DNA from: Rhodospirillales bacterium
GTDB taxonomy: Bacteria; Pseudomonadota; Alphaproteobacteria; TMED109
Direction of reading: 5' to 3'
NCBI GenBank assembly: GCA_028824295.1
Contig: JAPPED010000001.1
Span: 124,001-188,000 of the forward strand
DNA length: 64,000 nt
Shown piece by piece: positions 49,635 through 59,014 of the stretch (position 1 is the first letter of the stretch; each line of letters opens with the position of its first letter). Under the pieces are notes generated by a model. That model searched no databases. It saw nothing but the letters and a program-made list of their open reading frames with translations, and was not told where the DNA came from. The position numbers and the translations under genes were made by a program.

Positions 49635-50035
49635 GTGTTCCCCGGTACGCCAGTGGGCGCGTAGGTAGCTGCGGCCCGAGAGAACTTCCCCAGGCGGATT
49701 TCAAAGTGCGGCCCTACGGTCGGTGGATCAAGCCGTCGATTCCACGGACCGAGGCTGTGAAGGCGCTGGCGGGCCGCCGGTTGCCGACACCGTAGGCGCT
49801 AGGGACGCCCCGGTCTGCTCGATCGCCTTCGTTGGCGAGCACACCGGCCCGCGTCGCCTGCCGGATGGCCGCAAGAAGTTCCCCGCGGTGATAACGGTGG
49901 CATCAGCCGCAAACAACGTGTCTGGTGTATTTCGCGACATGTGCCCGTCTCTCGCAACCGACGGCTGTTTCGGAAACTAGGCTCCCGCCCGTCTCACCGC
50001 TAGAACCATGTACCAACCGGTACAGGAGAATCATC
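49635..50035. other. Intergenic region between divergent pdxH and acetolactate synthase-like genes
   Basis: About 400 nt with no supportable gene on either strand. Only the ribosome-binding site CAGGAGA just before 50036 is clear. Confidence 0.5.
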
Positions 50036-51748
50036 ATGGGCAAGGCATCGGATCTGCTGGTCAGCGCGTTGGAAGCCGAAGGTGTCAACACGATCTTCGG
50101 AATCCCGGGTGAAGAGAATCTGGACTTCCTGGACTCATTGACCCGATCCACCAAGATCAGACTGGTGCTGACACGCCATGAACAGGCGGCCGGCTTCATG
50201 GCGGCCACTTATGGCCGTTTTACCGGTAAGGCCGGGATCTGTCTCTCAACGCTGGGGCCGGGCGCAACGAATTTCACCACTGCCGCTGCGTACGCGACGC
50301 TCGGCGGCATGCCCATGATGATGATTACCGGCCAGAAACCGGTGAAGCGCTCGAAGCAAGGCCAGTTCCAGATTCTCGACGTGGTCGAGATGATGAGGCC
50401 CATCACGAAGTACGCACATCAAATCGTGTCGGCCGACAACATTCCCACCCGCGTCCGTGAAGCCCTGCGACAGGCGGAGGAGGAAAAGCCTGGCGCCGTC
50501 CATCTCGAGCTGCCCGAGGATGTCGCCGGCGAACCCACGCTGGAGCGTCCGGTCGCCGCCTCCTACGTGCGTCGCCCGATCGCGGAAGAGAAAGCGGTGC
50601 GGGCGGCCGTGGACCAGATTGCCAACGCTAAGTCTCCGATCATTGTGATCGGTGCCGGAGGGAACCGGAAGCTGACCAGCCGCATGTTGACCGAGATGGT
50701 CGAACGGTTTCGCATTCCTTTTGCCACAACGCAGCTCGGAAAGGGGGTCATCGACGAAGCTCATCCTTTGTTCATGGGATGTGCGGCGCTGTCGGCAGGC
50801 GACTTCGTGCACCGTGCGATCGAGAGCGCTGACGTGGTGATCAATGTCGGCCACGACGTGATCGAAAAACCTCCGTTCTTCATGCATCGCGGTGATGGGC
50901 CCGAGGAACGACCACACCAGTCGGATGTCGACCCGGTTCGCGTGGCCCGAGGCACCGCCGTCATCCATGTGAACTTCCGGTCTGCCGAGGTAGATCCTGT
51001 CTATTTCCCGCAAATCGAAGTGGTGGGTGACATCGCTAATTCCGTCTGGCGAATCAGCCGGCTGCTCGAACTTGAAGAGACATCTTGGGATTTCGATCGC
51101 ATGGGTGCCATCAAGGCTCACCACGATGCCAGCATGGCTGAAGGCGAGGACGACAGCAGGTTCCCAATCTACCCGCAACGCCTGGTGCGAGACGTCCGAA
51201 GCGTCATGCCCGATGACGGGATCGTGTGTCTGGACAACGGGGTCTACAAGATCTGGTTCGCCCGCAACTACCGCGCCCGCGGCCCGAACACCGTGCTCCT
51301 CGACAATGCCCTAGCGACCATGGGTGCAGGATTACCGTCAGCCATGGCCGCCCACCTCGTCCATCCCGACCGCAAGGTGTTGGCCATCTGTGGTGATGGA
51401 GGGTTCATGATGAACTCGCAGGAAATTGAGACTGCGGTTCGCCTGAAAATGGATTTGACCTGTCTGATCCTCAATGACGGTGCCTACGGGATGATCCGTT
51501 GGAAACAAGCAAACATGGGCTTCTCGGACTGGGGCCTCGAGTACGGAAATCCTGATTTTCGCGCTTATGCGGAGAGTTACGGAGCCGCCGGACATCGCAT
51601 CGCGAGCGTCGAGGAACTCGCCCCCCTGCTCGCGGCATGCTTGTCCAGCCAGGGAGTACATTTGATCGATTGCCCTGTCGATTACTCTGAGAATGACCAG
51701 ATCCTGAACCACCACATTCAGGAGCAGAGTGCGGCCATCGGGACATGA
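50036..51748 (+). CDS. Acetolactate synthase large-subunit-like thiamine-diphosphate enzyme
   Basis: 570 residues. Catalytic Glu49 in LTRHEQAAGFMAATYGR, LSTLGPGATNFTTAAAYA, and cofactor motif CGDGGFMMNSQEIETAVR followed by LNDGAYGMIRWKQ. The N-terminus KASDLLVSALEAEGVNTIFG is typical of AlsS-like enzymes. A strong CAGGAGA site precedes ATG 50036. No ilvN regulatory subunit is near, so it may be a catabolic acetolactate synthase or another carboligase. Confidence 0.9.
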   Translation: MGKASDLLVSALEAEGVNTIFGIPGEENLDFLDSLTRSTKIRLVLTRHEQAAGFMAATYGRFTGKAGICLSTLGPGATNFTTAAAYATLGGMPMMMITGQKPVKRSKQGQFQILDVVEMMRPITKYAHQIVSADNIPTRVREALRQAEEEKPGAVHLELPEDVAGEPTLERPVAASYVRRPIAEEKAVRAAVDQIANAKSPIIVIGAGGNRKLTSRMLTEMVERFRIPFATTQLGKGVIDEAHPLFMGCAALSAGDFVHRAIESADVVINVGHDVIEKPPFFMHRGDGPEERPHQSDVDPVRVARGTAVIHVNFRSAEVDPVYFPQIEVVGDIANSVWRISRLLELEETSWDFDRMGAIKAHHDASMAEGEDDSRFPIYPQRLVRDVRSVMPDDGIVCLDNGVYKIWFARNYRARGPNTVLLDNALATMGAGLPSAMAAHLVHPDRKVLAICGDGGFMMNSQEIETAVRLKMDLTCLILNDGAYGMIRWKQANMGFSDWGLEYGNPDFRAYAESYGAAGHRIASVEELAPLLAACLSSQGVHLIDCPVDYSENDQILNHHIQEQSAAIGT

Positions 51749-51909
51749 TCACCGGGGCGATCGCCGACTCTCCGGATATCCGGATTGCGGGCATTCGTGC
51801 CCGCGTCTTTCCGCGGTGAATCGGGGCCACAAAACATCCATCTCCGGATCTCGACGGTTTCGAAGCCCGGCCGGGCCGAGACCCAATTTCAGCTTGAGAG
51901 GAAGTTCCG

Positions 51910-53481
51910 ATGAATGCCACGGCGCGGCCGCCAGTCCCGTTTGAGAACTGGACCATCACCAAACCCGCCAGGCGCGGCCGCAAGGGAGTCGTGGTCGCAC
52001 AGGAAGCCGAAGCTGCGGGGATCGGCGCGGACATGTTCGAAAGCGGCGGAAACGCAGTCGATGCGGCCATCGCAACCGCGCTCGCGCTGTCCGTCACTGA
52101 GCCGTGGATGAGTGGGCTGGGTGGTGGCGGCTTCATGGTTGCCTACATCGCTTCAGAGCACGCCGTGAAGGTCATCGACTTCGGCATGGTCGCCCCCGGC
52201 CAGCTCGATCCGTCCGACTACCCGCTGACCGGTTCCCAGGGGGCCGAGATGTTCGGATGGCCGCAGGTAGAGGACGACGCCAACATTCACGGCCCCAAAT
52301 CGATCGCAGTCCCGGGCGCTGTCGCGGGCTACGGGCTGGCGGCTGCGACTTTCGGGCGCAAGTCATGGTCTGATCTCGTTGACCCCGCCGTCGAACTCGC
52401 GGATCGGGGCCACCGCGTGACATGGTGGACCACCCTTCAGGTTGCTGCGGAGGCCAGTTTGCTGGCCCGGTATCCGGCTTCCGGAACCGTCTGGCTGCCC
52501 GGCGGATTTCCGCCGTCGATGCTCCCGGAGACGACGACGTCAGTTCTCTCGATGCAGGCCCTGGCGCAATCATTGCGGGTGCTGGCCGACGAGGGCCCGC
52601 GGAGCCTCTATGAAGGAACGCTCGCCCGGTCGGTGGCAGCCGACGTGAAAGCAGCGGGCGGGTACCTGTCAGAGGCAGACCTTGCGGCGTATGCCGCCCG
52701 ACTCACGGAGCCGCTCCAGCTGGCACGCGGGGAAGCGGTCTATCATCTACCTCGAGGACTGACCGCCGGGCCGACGTTTGCGCAGGCCCTGTCGCAACTT
52801 CCGGCGTTCGATTCGCGCGAGCCGGACGCCGTTACCTACCGCGCCTACGCCAAAGCGCTGGTCGATGCCTATCGAGGCAGACTCGAAAGCCTGGGGCATG
52901 CCGGTGACGACGGTAGCCAGAGCTGCACAACCCATGTCTCCGCAGCCGACGCCGACGGCAACCTCGTCATGCTGACCACTACCCTGCTATCTCCCTTCGG
53001 ATCGCGAATGGTGCTGCCGGGCAGCGGAATCCTGATGAACAACGGTATCAACTGGTTCGACCCGCGGCCGGGCAGGCCCAATTCGCTTGCTCCCGGCAAG
53101 CGTCCGCTTTCCAACATGTGCCCGATGGTGGCGACGCGAAATGGGGTGCCGTGGTTTGGATTTGGCGCTTCAGGCGGACGCAAGATCATGCCGGCAGTGT
53201 TTCAGCTCGCATCCTTCACGAACGATTTCGGCATGGACCTGGAAACCGCCCTTGCCCATCCAAGGCTCGACGCCAGCAACATCGACACGCTGGTTCATGA
53301 TGAGCGCCTCGACACCGCCGTGGCCGCGGCGATCAATGCCGTCGCCCCATCGACTCCCTGGGGCCCAACCTCGTTTCCTTCCATGTACGCCAATCCTTCC
53401 GGCGTGGCGATCACGGTCGACGGGGAGTGTCTCGGCGCCGTGCATCCGTATTCACCGGTCAGCGGTGTGGCGGCGGCATAG
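51910..53481 (+). CDS. Gamma-glutamyltransferase-family Ntn hydrolase without signal peptide
   Basis: 523 residues. N-terminal block ESGGNAVDAAIATALALSV and LGGGGFMVAY match the large subunit. The autocatalytic site is Thr340 in SCTTHVSAADADGN, where the chain should cleave. The oxyanion block near residue 420 reads FGASGGRKIMP. Classical bacterial GGTs are periplasmic, but this protein has no signal peptide, resembling cytoplasmic members such as oxamate amidohydrolase HpxW. Substrate unknown. It lies 161 nt downstream of the acetolactate synthase-like gene on the same strand. Confidence 0.88.
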   Translation: MNATARPPVPFENWTITKPARRGRKGVVVAQEAEAAGIGADMFESGGNAVDAAIATALALSVTEPWMSGLGGGGFMVAYIASEHAVKVIDFGMVAPGQLDPSDYPLTGSQGAEMFGWPQVEDDANIHGPKSIAVPGAVAGYGLAAATFGRKSWSDLVDPAVELADRGHRVTWWTTLQVAAEASLLARYPASGTVWLPGGFPPSMLPETTTSVLSMQALAQSLRVLADEGPRSLYEGTLARSVAADVKAAGGYLSEADLAAYAARLTEPLQLARGEAVYHLPRGLTAGPTFAQALSQLPAFDSREPDAVTYRAYAKALVDAYRGRLESLGHAGDDGSQSCTTHVSAADADGNLVMLTTTLLSPFGSRMVLPGSGILMNNGINWFDPRPGRPNSLAPGKRPLSNMCPMVATRNGVPWFGFGASGGRKIMPAVFQLASFTNDFGMDLETALAHPRLDASNIDTLVHDERLDTAVAAAINAVAPSTPWGPTSFPSMYANPSGVAITVDGECLGAVHPYSPVSGVAAA

Positions 53482-53683
53482 GTTTCACGCACGCCGCCAA
53501 CAAGAAACGTGCACCTCGACCCGCATTCACTCCATTCACCCGACCAGGTCCCGTTAGACTGGCGTTCGCGCGGGCCGCGCTTCCGGTAATCCGCGTGTAT
53601 AAGTCCGGCCACACCCTCAGCGCCTGCGAGGCTGATCCCGCGCTCGTGAGTGCCGCAACCTTCATTCTTCGAGACGCCTTGCG

Positions 53684-54994
53684 ATGATTCCCCGCTATGC
53701 CCGCGCCGAGATGACCCGCCTCTGGGAGCCGGAAACAAAGTTTTCGATCTGGCTCGAGATCGAGGCCCTAGCCTGCGAAAAGCAGGAACAGCTGGGCACC
53801 ATCCCTCACGGTGTGGCCGAGAAGTTGCGACAGCGTGGACGCATCGATATCCCGCGCATCGACGCCATTGAGCAGGAGGTTCGCCATGACGTCGTTGCGT
53901 TCCTGACCAGCTTGGCCGAACAGGTTGGAGAAGAATCGCGCTTCGTGCATCACGGCATGACGTCGTCGGACGTTCTCGATACGTGCTTTGCCGTGCAGCT
54001 GACCCGAGCGGCCGATTTTCTGTTGAAGGATCTGGACGAACTCCTGATCGCCCTTCGCGCTCGAGCGCACGAGGCCAAGGACATGGTCTGCATCGGCCGC
54101 TCACACGGTATCCACGCCGAGCCGACCACCATGGGCCTCAAGTTCGCGCAGGCCTATGCGGAATTCGATCGGAACCGGGATCGGCTCCGATCGGCCCGGG
54201 AAGCTGTCGCGACATGCAAGATGTCTGGTGCCGTCGGTACTTATGCCTCGATCTCCCCGGAAGTCGAGGCACATGTCGCCAATCAGCTGGGGCTCGTACC
54301 CGAACCCGTTTCGACACAAGTCGTGCCGCGCGACCGACATGCCATGTACTTCGCAACGCTTGCCGTGATCGCGAGTTCGGTTGAGCGGGTTGCGACTGAG
54401 ATCCGGCATTTGCAGCGGACCGAGGTGCGGGAAGTGGAGGAGGCGTTTTCCGAGAAGCAGAAAGGGAGCTCGGCAATGCCGCACAAACGAAACCCCGTGC
54501 TCTCAGAAAACCTGACCGGATTGGCCCGCCTCGTCCGCTCGATGGCGTTTCCCGCACTGGAGAACGTAGCCTTGTGGCACGAACGCGATATCTCGCATTC
54601 CTCGGTCGAGCGCATGATCGCCCCTGACGCCACGATCACGCTTGATTTCGCCCTGACCCGCTTAACAGATGTTATCAGGAACTTGGTGCTGTATCCGGAA
54701 AACATGCGAGCAAATCTCGGCCAGCTTGGCGGCCTGCATGCAAGCCAAGCGGTCCTGCTTGCGCTTGCCGAAGCAGGAGCCGCGCGAGAGGTCGCCTATC
54801 GCATTGTCCAGCGCAATGCGATGCGGGCATGGAGCAAGGAAGGAAGTTTCAGGGATCTGCTCAGCGGCGATCCCGAAGTGACCGCCTATCTCGCGCCAGA
54901 AGCATTGGCCGCAGCCTTTGACGATGCCCGACACGTGCGCAATGTCGACATCGTGTTCGAACGTGTATTCGGAGCCACCATCATTCCGACATGA
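53684..54994 (+). CDS. purB: Adenylosuccinate lyase
   Basis: Acts twice in purine synthesis, releasing fumarate. 436 residues. Motifs: VHHGMTSSDVLDT, CIGRSHGIHAEPTTMG, and the flexible signature loop SSAMPHKRNPVLSENL. It starts 202 nt after the GGT-like gene. Its 3' end overlaps the convergent DUF1476 gene by 14 nt. Confidence 0.97.
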   Translation: MIPRYARAEMTRLWEPETKFSIWLEIEALACEKQEQLGTIPHGVAEKLRQRGRIDIPRIDAIEQEVRHDVVAFLTSLAEQVGEESRFVHHGMTSSDVLDTCFAVQLTRAADFLLKDLDELLIALRARAHEAKDMVCIGRSHGIHAEPTTMGLKFAQAYAEFDRNRDRLRSAREAVATCKMSGAVGTYASISPEVEAHVANQLGLVPEPVSTQVVPRDRHAMYFATLAVIASSVERVATEIRHLQRTEVREVEEAFSEKQKGSSAMPHKRNPVLSENLTGLARLVRSMAFPALENVALWHERDISHSSVERMIAPDATITLDFALTRLTDVIRNLVLYPENMRANLGQLGGLHASQAVLLALAEAGAAREVAYRIVQRNAMRAWSKEGSFRDLLSGDPEVTAYLAPEALAAAFDDARHVRNVDIVFERVFGATIIPT

Positions 54995-55301
54995 TCTCGG
55001 ATTTCGCCTGATCCAGCAGGCGGTCCATCTCGGCGCGAATTTCACCCTCACTCTTGTGCATGCCAGCAGCTTCAAAATCGGCCTGCAGCTTCCGAACCAC
55101 GTCAGCGTCGCCAGGCTCATCGAAATCGGCCTCTACCACTTCCTGCGCATAGCTCGCTCGCTCCGCTTCGGGGCGCCCCATGACCTCGGCAGCCCAAATT
55201 CCGAGCAGCTTGTTTCGCCGCGCGACCGCCCGAAACTGCAGCTGCTGGTCATGCGCGTACTTCTTCTCGGCCTCGTCCTTCCGATCATCGAACGTGGTCA
55301 T
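54981..55301 (-). CDS. DUF1476 protein, F1-ATPase zeta inhibitor homologue
   Basis: 106 residues, starting MTTFDDRKDEAEKKYAHDQQ with FRAVARRNKLLGIWAAEVMG following, the DUF1476 core. In Paracoccus this family is the zeta subunit that blocks ATP hydrolysis by F1F0-ATP synthase through its N-terminal region. It is almost confined to alphaproteobacteria. The gene often lies near purB. Here it converges with purB and overlaps it. Confidence 0.92.
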   Translation of the reverse strand: MTTFDDRKDEAEKKYAHDQQLQFRAVARRNKLLGIWAAEVMGRPEAERASYAQEVVEADFDEPGDADVVRKLQADFEAAGMHKSEGEIRAEMDRLLDQAKSEIMSE

Positions 55302-55591
55302 GATTGCCCCCTCCCGCCAGGATTCTGAGGTGTAATCTCGGCATCCTTCGTTCCTGAAGTACTCGTAGCAATATTATGTAATACAAAACTAATTCCCTTC
55401 TCCCGCCACCGCAATGAACGTGCGACTGAGCTCATCAGCACGGCTGACTGTACGGCGCAATGGTCACGATGTCATCGCACCGCGGACGCCGCCCAAGCAC
55501 CGCGATGGTTACGCTGCAAAGCCGGCACCGCGCCTGAAACACTGTGCTCCTGAGATGGCCGCTCCCGGTTCGCTGCGGGAGGGCTGCAGTG
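55302..55591. other. Intergenic region upstream of the DUF1476 gene, with an AT-rich patch
   Basis: No gene supported in 290 nt. The segment 55366-55395 is markedly AT-rich compared with the surroundings and probably contains the promoter of the minus-strand DUF1476 gene, but no clean -35/-10 pair can be assigned. Confidence 0.45.
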
Positions 55592-56011
55592 CTACCGCCC
55601 GGGCGAAGACGCCGTCGATGGTGGATCGCAAGCAACCGTTTCCATCTTCGCCGGAAGCGACAGCTCCAAGATCTTCAGGTCATCCGATGTGCCGATCTCG
55701 TTGTGCCGCATCCCGCCTGGGATGAACAGTGATTCGCCTTCCTCGAGCCGGATCGTATCTCCCGTTTCAAACTCGAGCTCCACCCATCCCTTCAGCGAGT
55801 AGATGAACTGACCTTCGCAATCGTGGTAGTGCCAGCCGGTTGGCTCCGTCATGCCACGAATTGCTGTCATGGTCTGGGCCCGCAGCTTCCCGAGACTGGC
55901 TTCCGTCACCCCCAAGTCCTGGTAGGTGAAGAAATCGCGCCGGCCCTCCACGCTCGGAGCAGTTTCCGGGGTAGCGTGCGCCAGCTTCTGGACTTGTCGG
56001 ACATTAGACAT
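55592..56011 (-). CDS. Small cupin-domain protein
   Basis: 139 residues. Single cupin barrel: motif 1 PTGWHYHDCEGQFIYSLKGWVELE contains His-x-His and Glu metal ligands, motif 2 is FIPGGMRHNE. ATG 56011 is spaced correctly from AAGGAG, whereas ATG 56017 abuts it. The function could be ligand sensing or a small isomerase/dioxygenase. It is divergent from the NRDE gene. Confidence 0.87.
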   Translation of the reverse strand: MSNVRQVQKLAHATPETAPSVEGRRDFFTYQDLGVTEASLGKLRAQTMTAIRGMTEPTGWHYHDCEGQFIYSLKGWVELEFETGDTIRLEEGESLFIPGGMRHNEIGTSDDLKILELSLPAKMETVACDPPSTASSPGR

Positions 56012-56204
56012 CGGCATCTCCTTCAAGATGTCCGAAGTGTAACGGCCGATCGCGCCGTTGCCCAGAAAGATGGACGCAGGTTTCCGGGTTTCGCAGTGAG
56101 TTTGTCCGCAACGGTTCCCCGATCCGGCATCGCCGGACCGGCCGCGTGATCCTCGCGACTGCATTGGATACGATTCCGGGGAATCCCGTCCAGGTTTGGC
56201 CACG

Positions 56205-56975
56205 ATGTGCACGCTTGCCCTGCTCTTGCGCCCTAATCACCGCTGGCCCGTGATCATCGGGGCTAATCGCGATGAACTCGCCTCGCGGGCATGGAAGCCT
56301 CCGGGCCGCCATTGGCCGGCCCGGCCTGCCGTACTCGGCGGCGTCGATCTGGAGAGGAACGGGACCTGGCTCGCCGTGAACGACGCCAACGTCATGGCGA
56401 TGCTCCTCAATCGCCCCGTCCCGGACCCGCTCACACCCGGGTTTCGAACGCGCGGCGACCTGCCCTTGCTGGCGCTCGATCATGATTCGGCGATCGATGC
56501 GGCGTCGGCCGTCATGCAGCTGGACGCAGGGCAATGGAAACCGTTCAACCTCGTTATCGCAGACCGGAATACCGCCATTTGGATCCGGGCCCAAGGCACC
56601 TTGACCCAACATCAGTTTCCAACCGGTCTCTCGCTGCTCGCCAACGGTGAACTGAACGCAATGTCGCACGCGCGAATCGGCACTTACCACCCGTTATTCG
56701 AGCGCACTGCGGCGCCGGATCCGGACAGGGATCGCTGGCATGAATGGGCCCAGCTGCTTGGACGGACTCCGGTTCCCGGTGGCGCGCCCGATGCGGGCAT
56801 GGTGATCCCCGTTGATCACCGAGGGTTCGGGACGGTTTCCAGCACCATGCTCGCGATTCCGGCCGATCCCGGCGCCCGCCCCGCCTGGAAATTCGCGCCC
56901 GGACCGCCCGATCAAAGCGAGTTCACCTCTGTCGCGACCGGGGGCTCCGGCCCGGGGCGCCGGGCGCCGCGTTGA
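56205..56975 (+). CDS. NRDE/TANGO2-family protein
   Basis: 256 residues. Starts MCTLALLLRP, with Cys2 as in the family, and carries the naming motif in GANRDELASRAWKPPG. RNGTWLAVNDANVMAMLLNR is also typical. The family is widespread from bacteria to human TANGO2, whose exact activity is unsettled (suggested haem or lipid handling). An adjacent gene encodes a c-type haem protein, which may be coincidence. Confidence 0.88.
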   Translation: MCTLALLLRPNHRWPVIIGANRDELASRAWKPPGRHWPARPAVLGGVDLERNGTWLAVNDANVMAMLLNRPVPDPLTPGFRTRGDLPLLALDHDSAIDAASAVMQLDAGQWKPFNLVIADRNTAIWIRAQGTLTQHQFPTGLSLLANGELNAMSHARIGTYHPLFERTAAPDPDRDRWHEWAQLLGRTPVPGGAPDAGMVIPVDHRGFGTVSSTMLAIPADPGARPAWKFAPGPPDQSEFTSVATGGSGPGRRAPR

Positions 56976-57062
56976 CTCGACCTCCCGATCGGCACATCTT
57001 CCCAGCTTGAGTCCGGCCAGAAGCCGACGAGCTTGTGGCAAACCTGTTCAGGGAACCATTCG

Positions 57063-57674
57063 ATGCGTTACCTATGTCTCTTTGCGCTCGCGCTGGTACT
57101 TGCCACAACGGTCCCGGAAACTGCGACGGCCCAAACCGCCGCGTCTGGAAGCGAAACCATCGATCTTCGCCGCGAGAGCATGGCGGCGATGTGGCAGCGC
57201 CTTGATCGGCTGTCCGCACTGATCACGGAATCTCGGGCCGATGTCAGTGCGACCGGGGAACAGATCATCGTTCAGCCGGAACAGATGTCGCCCACGGAAG
57301 TCTACGCATTGGTCCACGGGACTGAGCCTTCCACCGATGCTCGCGATATCTCAGACCTCCTGGATCATGTGCGGACTCTCTGGCCGTCCAGCACCAACCG
57401 CGGGTGGCACGGGGCAACCCGGGCGGAACCGGTCATCTGGGTACTACCCGGAGTCTTTCAGCGGTACTTCGACGACACGATCAACGCTTCCGTCTCGCTG
57501 GTCGAGGCCCTGTCCAGTGATGACGGTCCCGCCGCACAGCGCTCCGTTTGTGAGCTAAGCCGCACATGCGGCCGCTGCCACTCGATCTTCCGGCGGGTTA
57601 CCCACGGCGATCTCAAGGTGGAAGGCAACGGATGGACCGGCAATTACGCCGCCTGCCGAGGGGTCACGTTCTGA
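57063..57674 (+). CDS. Cytochrome c'-like secreted haem protein
   Basis: 203 residues. Signal peptide MRYLCLFALALVLATTVPET, cleaved near ATAQ. The haem motif CGRCH is at 169-173, close to the C-terminus as in cytochrome c'/c556, with SIFRR following. The upstream region fits a four-helix bundle (MAAMWQRLDRLSALI). Unlike classical members it has about 30 residues beyond the haem site with another Cys (198), and one more Cys at 163. Periplasmic; role possibly NO binding or electron transfer. Confidence 0.82.
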   Translation: MRYLCLFALALVLATTVPETATAQTAASGSETIDLRRESMAAMWQRLDRLSALITESRADVSATGEQIIVQPEQMSPTEVYALVHGTEPSTDARDISDLLDHVRTLWPSSTNRGWHGATRAEPVIWVLPGVFQRYFDDTINASVSLVEALSSDDGPAAQRSVCELSRTCGRCHSIFRRVTHGDLKVEGNGWTGNYAACRGVTF

Positions 57675-57731
57675 TTGACGCCGCCGGGCAGCGACGACCG
57701 CAGACGGCCGTCGCCGAGTCCAGACGGTCCC

Positions 57732-58058
57732 TTAGTGGGCGCCGGTAGCCAACGAGGTTCGACAGCCGGCGAGTGCATCGCGCAGGCGCGATTCGTCGCC
57801 GGCGGCGGCGTAAGCACGCGCCGCCCGCCTGCCCTTTTCGATCTCGGGATCCACGAGGCTCGCATCGAGCTGCAGTTCGCCGATCCGTGTGCGCAACGCG
57901 GACATCAGCGCCACCGCAGCCCCTGAGTCGCTGGCCTCCGATGCGACTTCGGACACGCCCGCACACCAGGCAAGGTGTGCCGCATGTGCAGCAGTTTCCA
58001 CCGCAGTCGCCAAACCCGGGGCGGTCATGAGAACCGTCCCCAGCACGGCACCGGCCAA
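57732..58058 (-). CDS. Small secreted protein of unknown function
   Basis: 108 residues if TTG 58058 is used; the frame remains open to 58160 and the start is uncertain. The N-terminus AGAVLGTVLMTAPGLATA looks like a signal peptide. The rest is Ala-rich and helical with two cysteines (AWCAGV and AGCRTS) that may pair. It lies 55 nt downstream of the dehalogenase gene on the same strand. No family recognised. Confidence 0.5.
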   Translation of the reverse strand: MAGAVLGTVLMTAPGLATAVETAAHAAHLAWCAGVSEVASEASDSGAAVALMSALRTRIGELQLDASLVDPEIEKGRRAARAYAAAGDESRLRDALAGCRTSLATGAH

Positions 58059-58113
58059 GTGACGATACCCGCCGTTTGGCCCGGCTCCGCGCGGCTGCCG
58101 AATTTCCGGCAGC

Positions 58114-59007
58114 CTACGGGAGCTTGTCAAACCAGTCCTGAAGCGCATGGCCGATCTCATGGGGAGAATCCTCCTGGATGAAATGGCTGCCCTTGACCGT
58201 CACTTCCGTCTGGTTCCTCCAGGTACGGCAGAACTCGCGTTGGGGTCCCACCAAGATGGCGCCGGGTTCTGCATTCACGAAGAGCTTCGGGAAATCCGTC
58301 TTCGGCAGCCAGTCTGCGTACTCCTCGACGATTGCGCAGACATCGGCGGGTGTGCCGCCGACCGGAATCTCGCGCGGCCAGGTGAGCGTCGGACGGCGTG
58401 ACTCGCCTGGCTGGACGAAGGGACGGCGGTAAACCGCCATTTCCGCGTCGGACATCTTTCGCAGCACGGAACCGGGCAACACACGCTCGACAAACAGGTT
58501 GCGGTCCAGAATGAGCTCCTCCCCCTTCGGCGAGCGGAAGCCCTGAAAGATTCCCCGCGAAGCTTCGGGCCACTCGTCCCAGTCCACGGTACGGACGATC
58601 GCCTCCATGTAGGCGATACCGCGAACGGCCCCGGGATACCGGGCCGCCCAGTGGAAGCCGAGTGCCGAGCCCCAGTCATGCACCACGAGCGTGAGGCGAC
58701 CACCGATACCCAACGCCTCGATGAAGCCGTCCACGTACTTACGGTGATCCCGAAATCGGTAGGTGCCCGGCCCGGTCTCTGGCAGCGGATCCGAATCCCC
58801 CATCCCGACTAGGTCCGGCGCCAGGCACCGTGCCCGATCTGACAGGTGCGGGACGATGTTTCTCCAAAGGTAGGCAGACGTGGGGTTCCCGTGCAGGAAC
58901 AGGACCGGATCACCGCTTCCTTCGTCGACGTACGCCAGTTCCAGATCCGCAACCTTGATGCGCTTCTTGGGCAGTTCCTTGCTGGCAATCTCGTTCACAG
59001 CAGCCAT
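58114..59007 (-). CDS. Haloalkane dehalogenase, LinB-like (HLD-II)
   Basis: Alpha/beta-hydrolase hydrolysing carbon-halogen bonds to alcohols. 297 residues. All five functional residues of LinB align with a constant +3 offset: nucleophile Asp111 and halide-binding Trp112 in VVHDWGSALGF, Asn41 in HGNPTSAYLW, Glu135 in AYMEAIV, and His275 in GSHFIQEDSPHEIG. No Sec signal peptide is seen. It begins 7 nt after the enoyl-CoA hydratase stop. Natural substrates of such enzymes are often unknown. Confidence 0.93.
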   Translation of the reverse strand: MAAVNEIASKELPKKRIKVADLELAYVDEGSGDPVLFLHGNPTSAYLWRNIVPHLSDRARCLAPDLVGMGDSDPLPETGPGTYRFRDHRKYVDGFIEALGIGGRLTLVVHDWGSALGFHWAARYPGAVRGIAYMEAIVRTVDWDEWPEASRGIFQGFRSPKGEELILDRNLFVERVLPGSVLRKMSDAEMAVYRRPFVQPGESRRPTLTWPREIPVGGTPADVCAIVEEYADWLPKTDFPKLFVNAEPGAILVGPQREFCRTWRNQTEVTVKGSHFIQEDSPHEIGHALQDWFDKLP

Positions 59008-59014
59008 GGATCCG

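Noticed and set aside
49463-49795. Plus-strand open frame across the pdxH start
   Set aside because: Mostly antisense to pdxH, composition typical of a GC-rich shadow frame.
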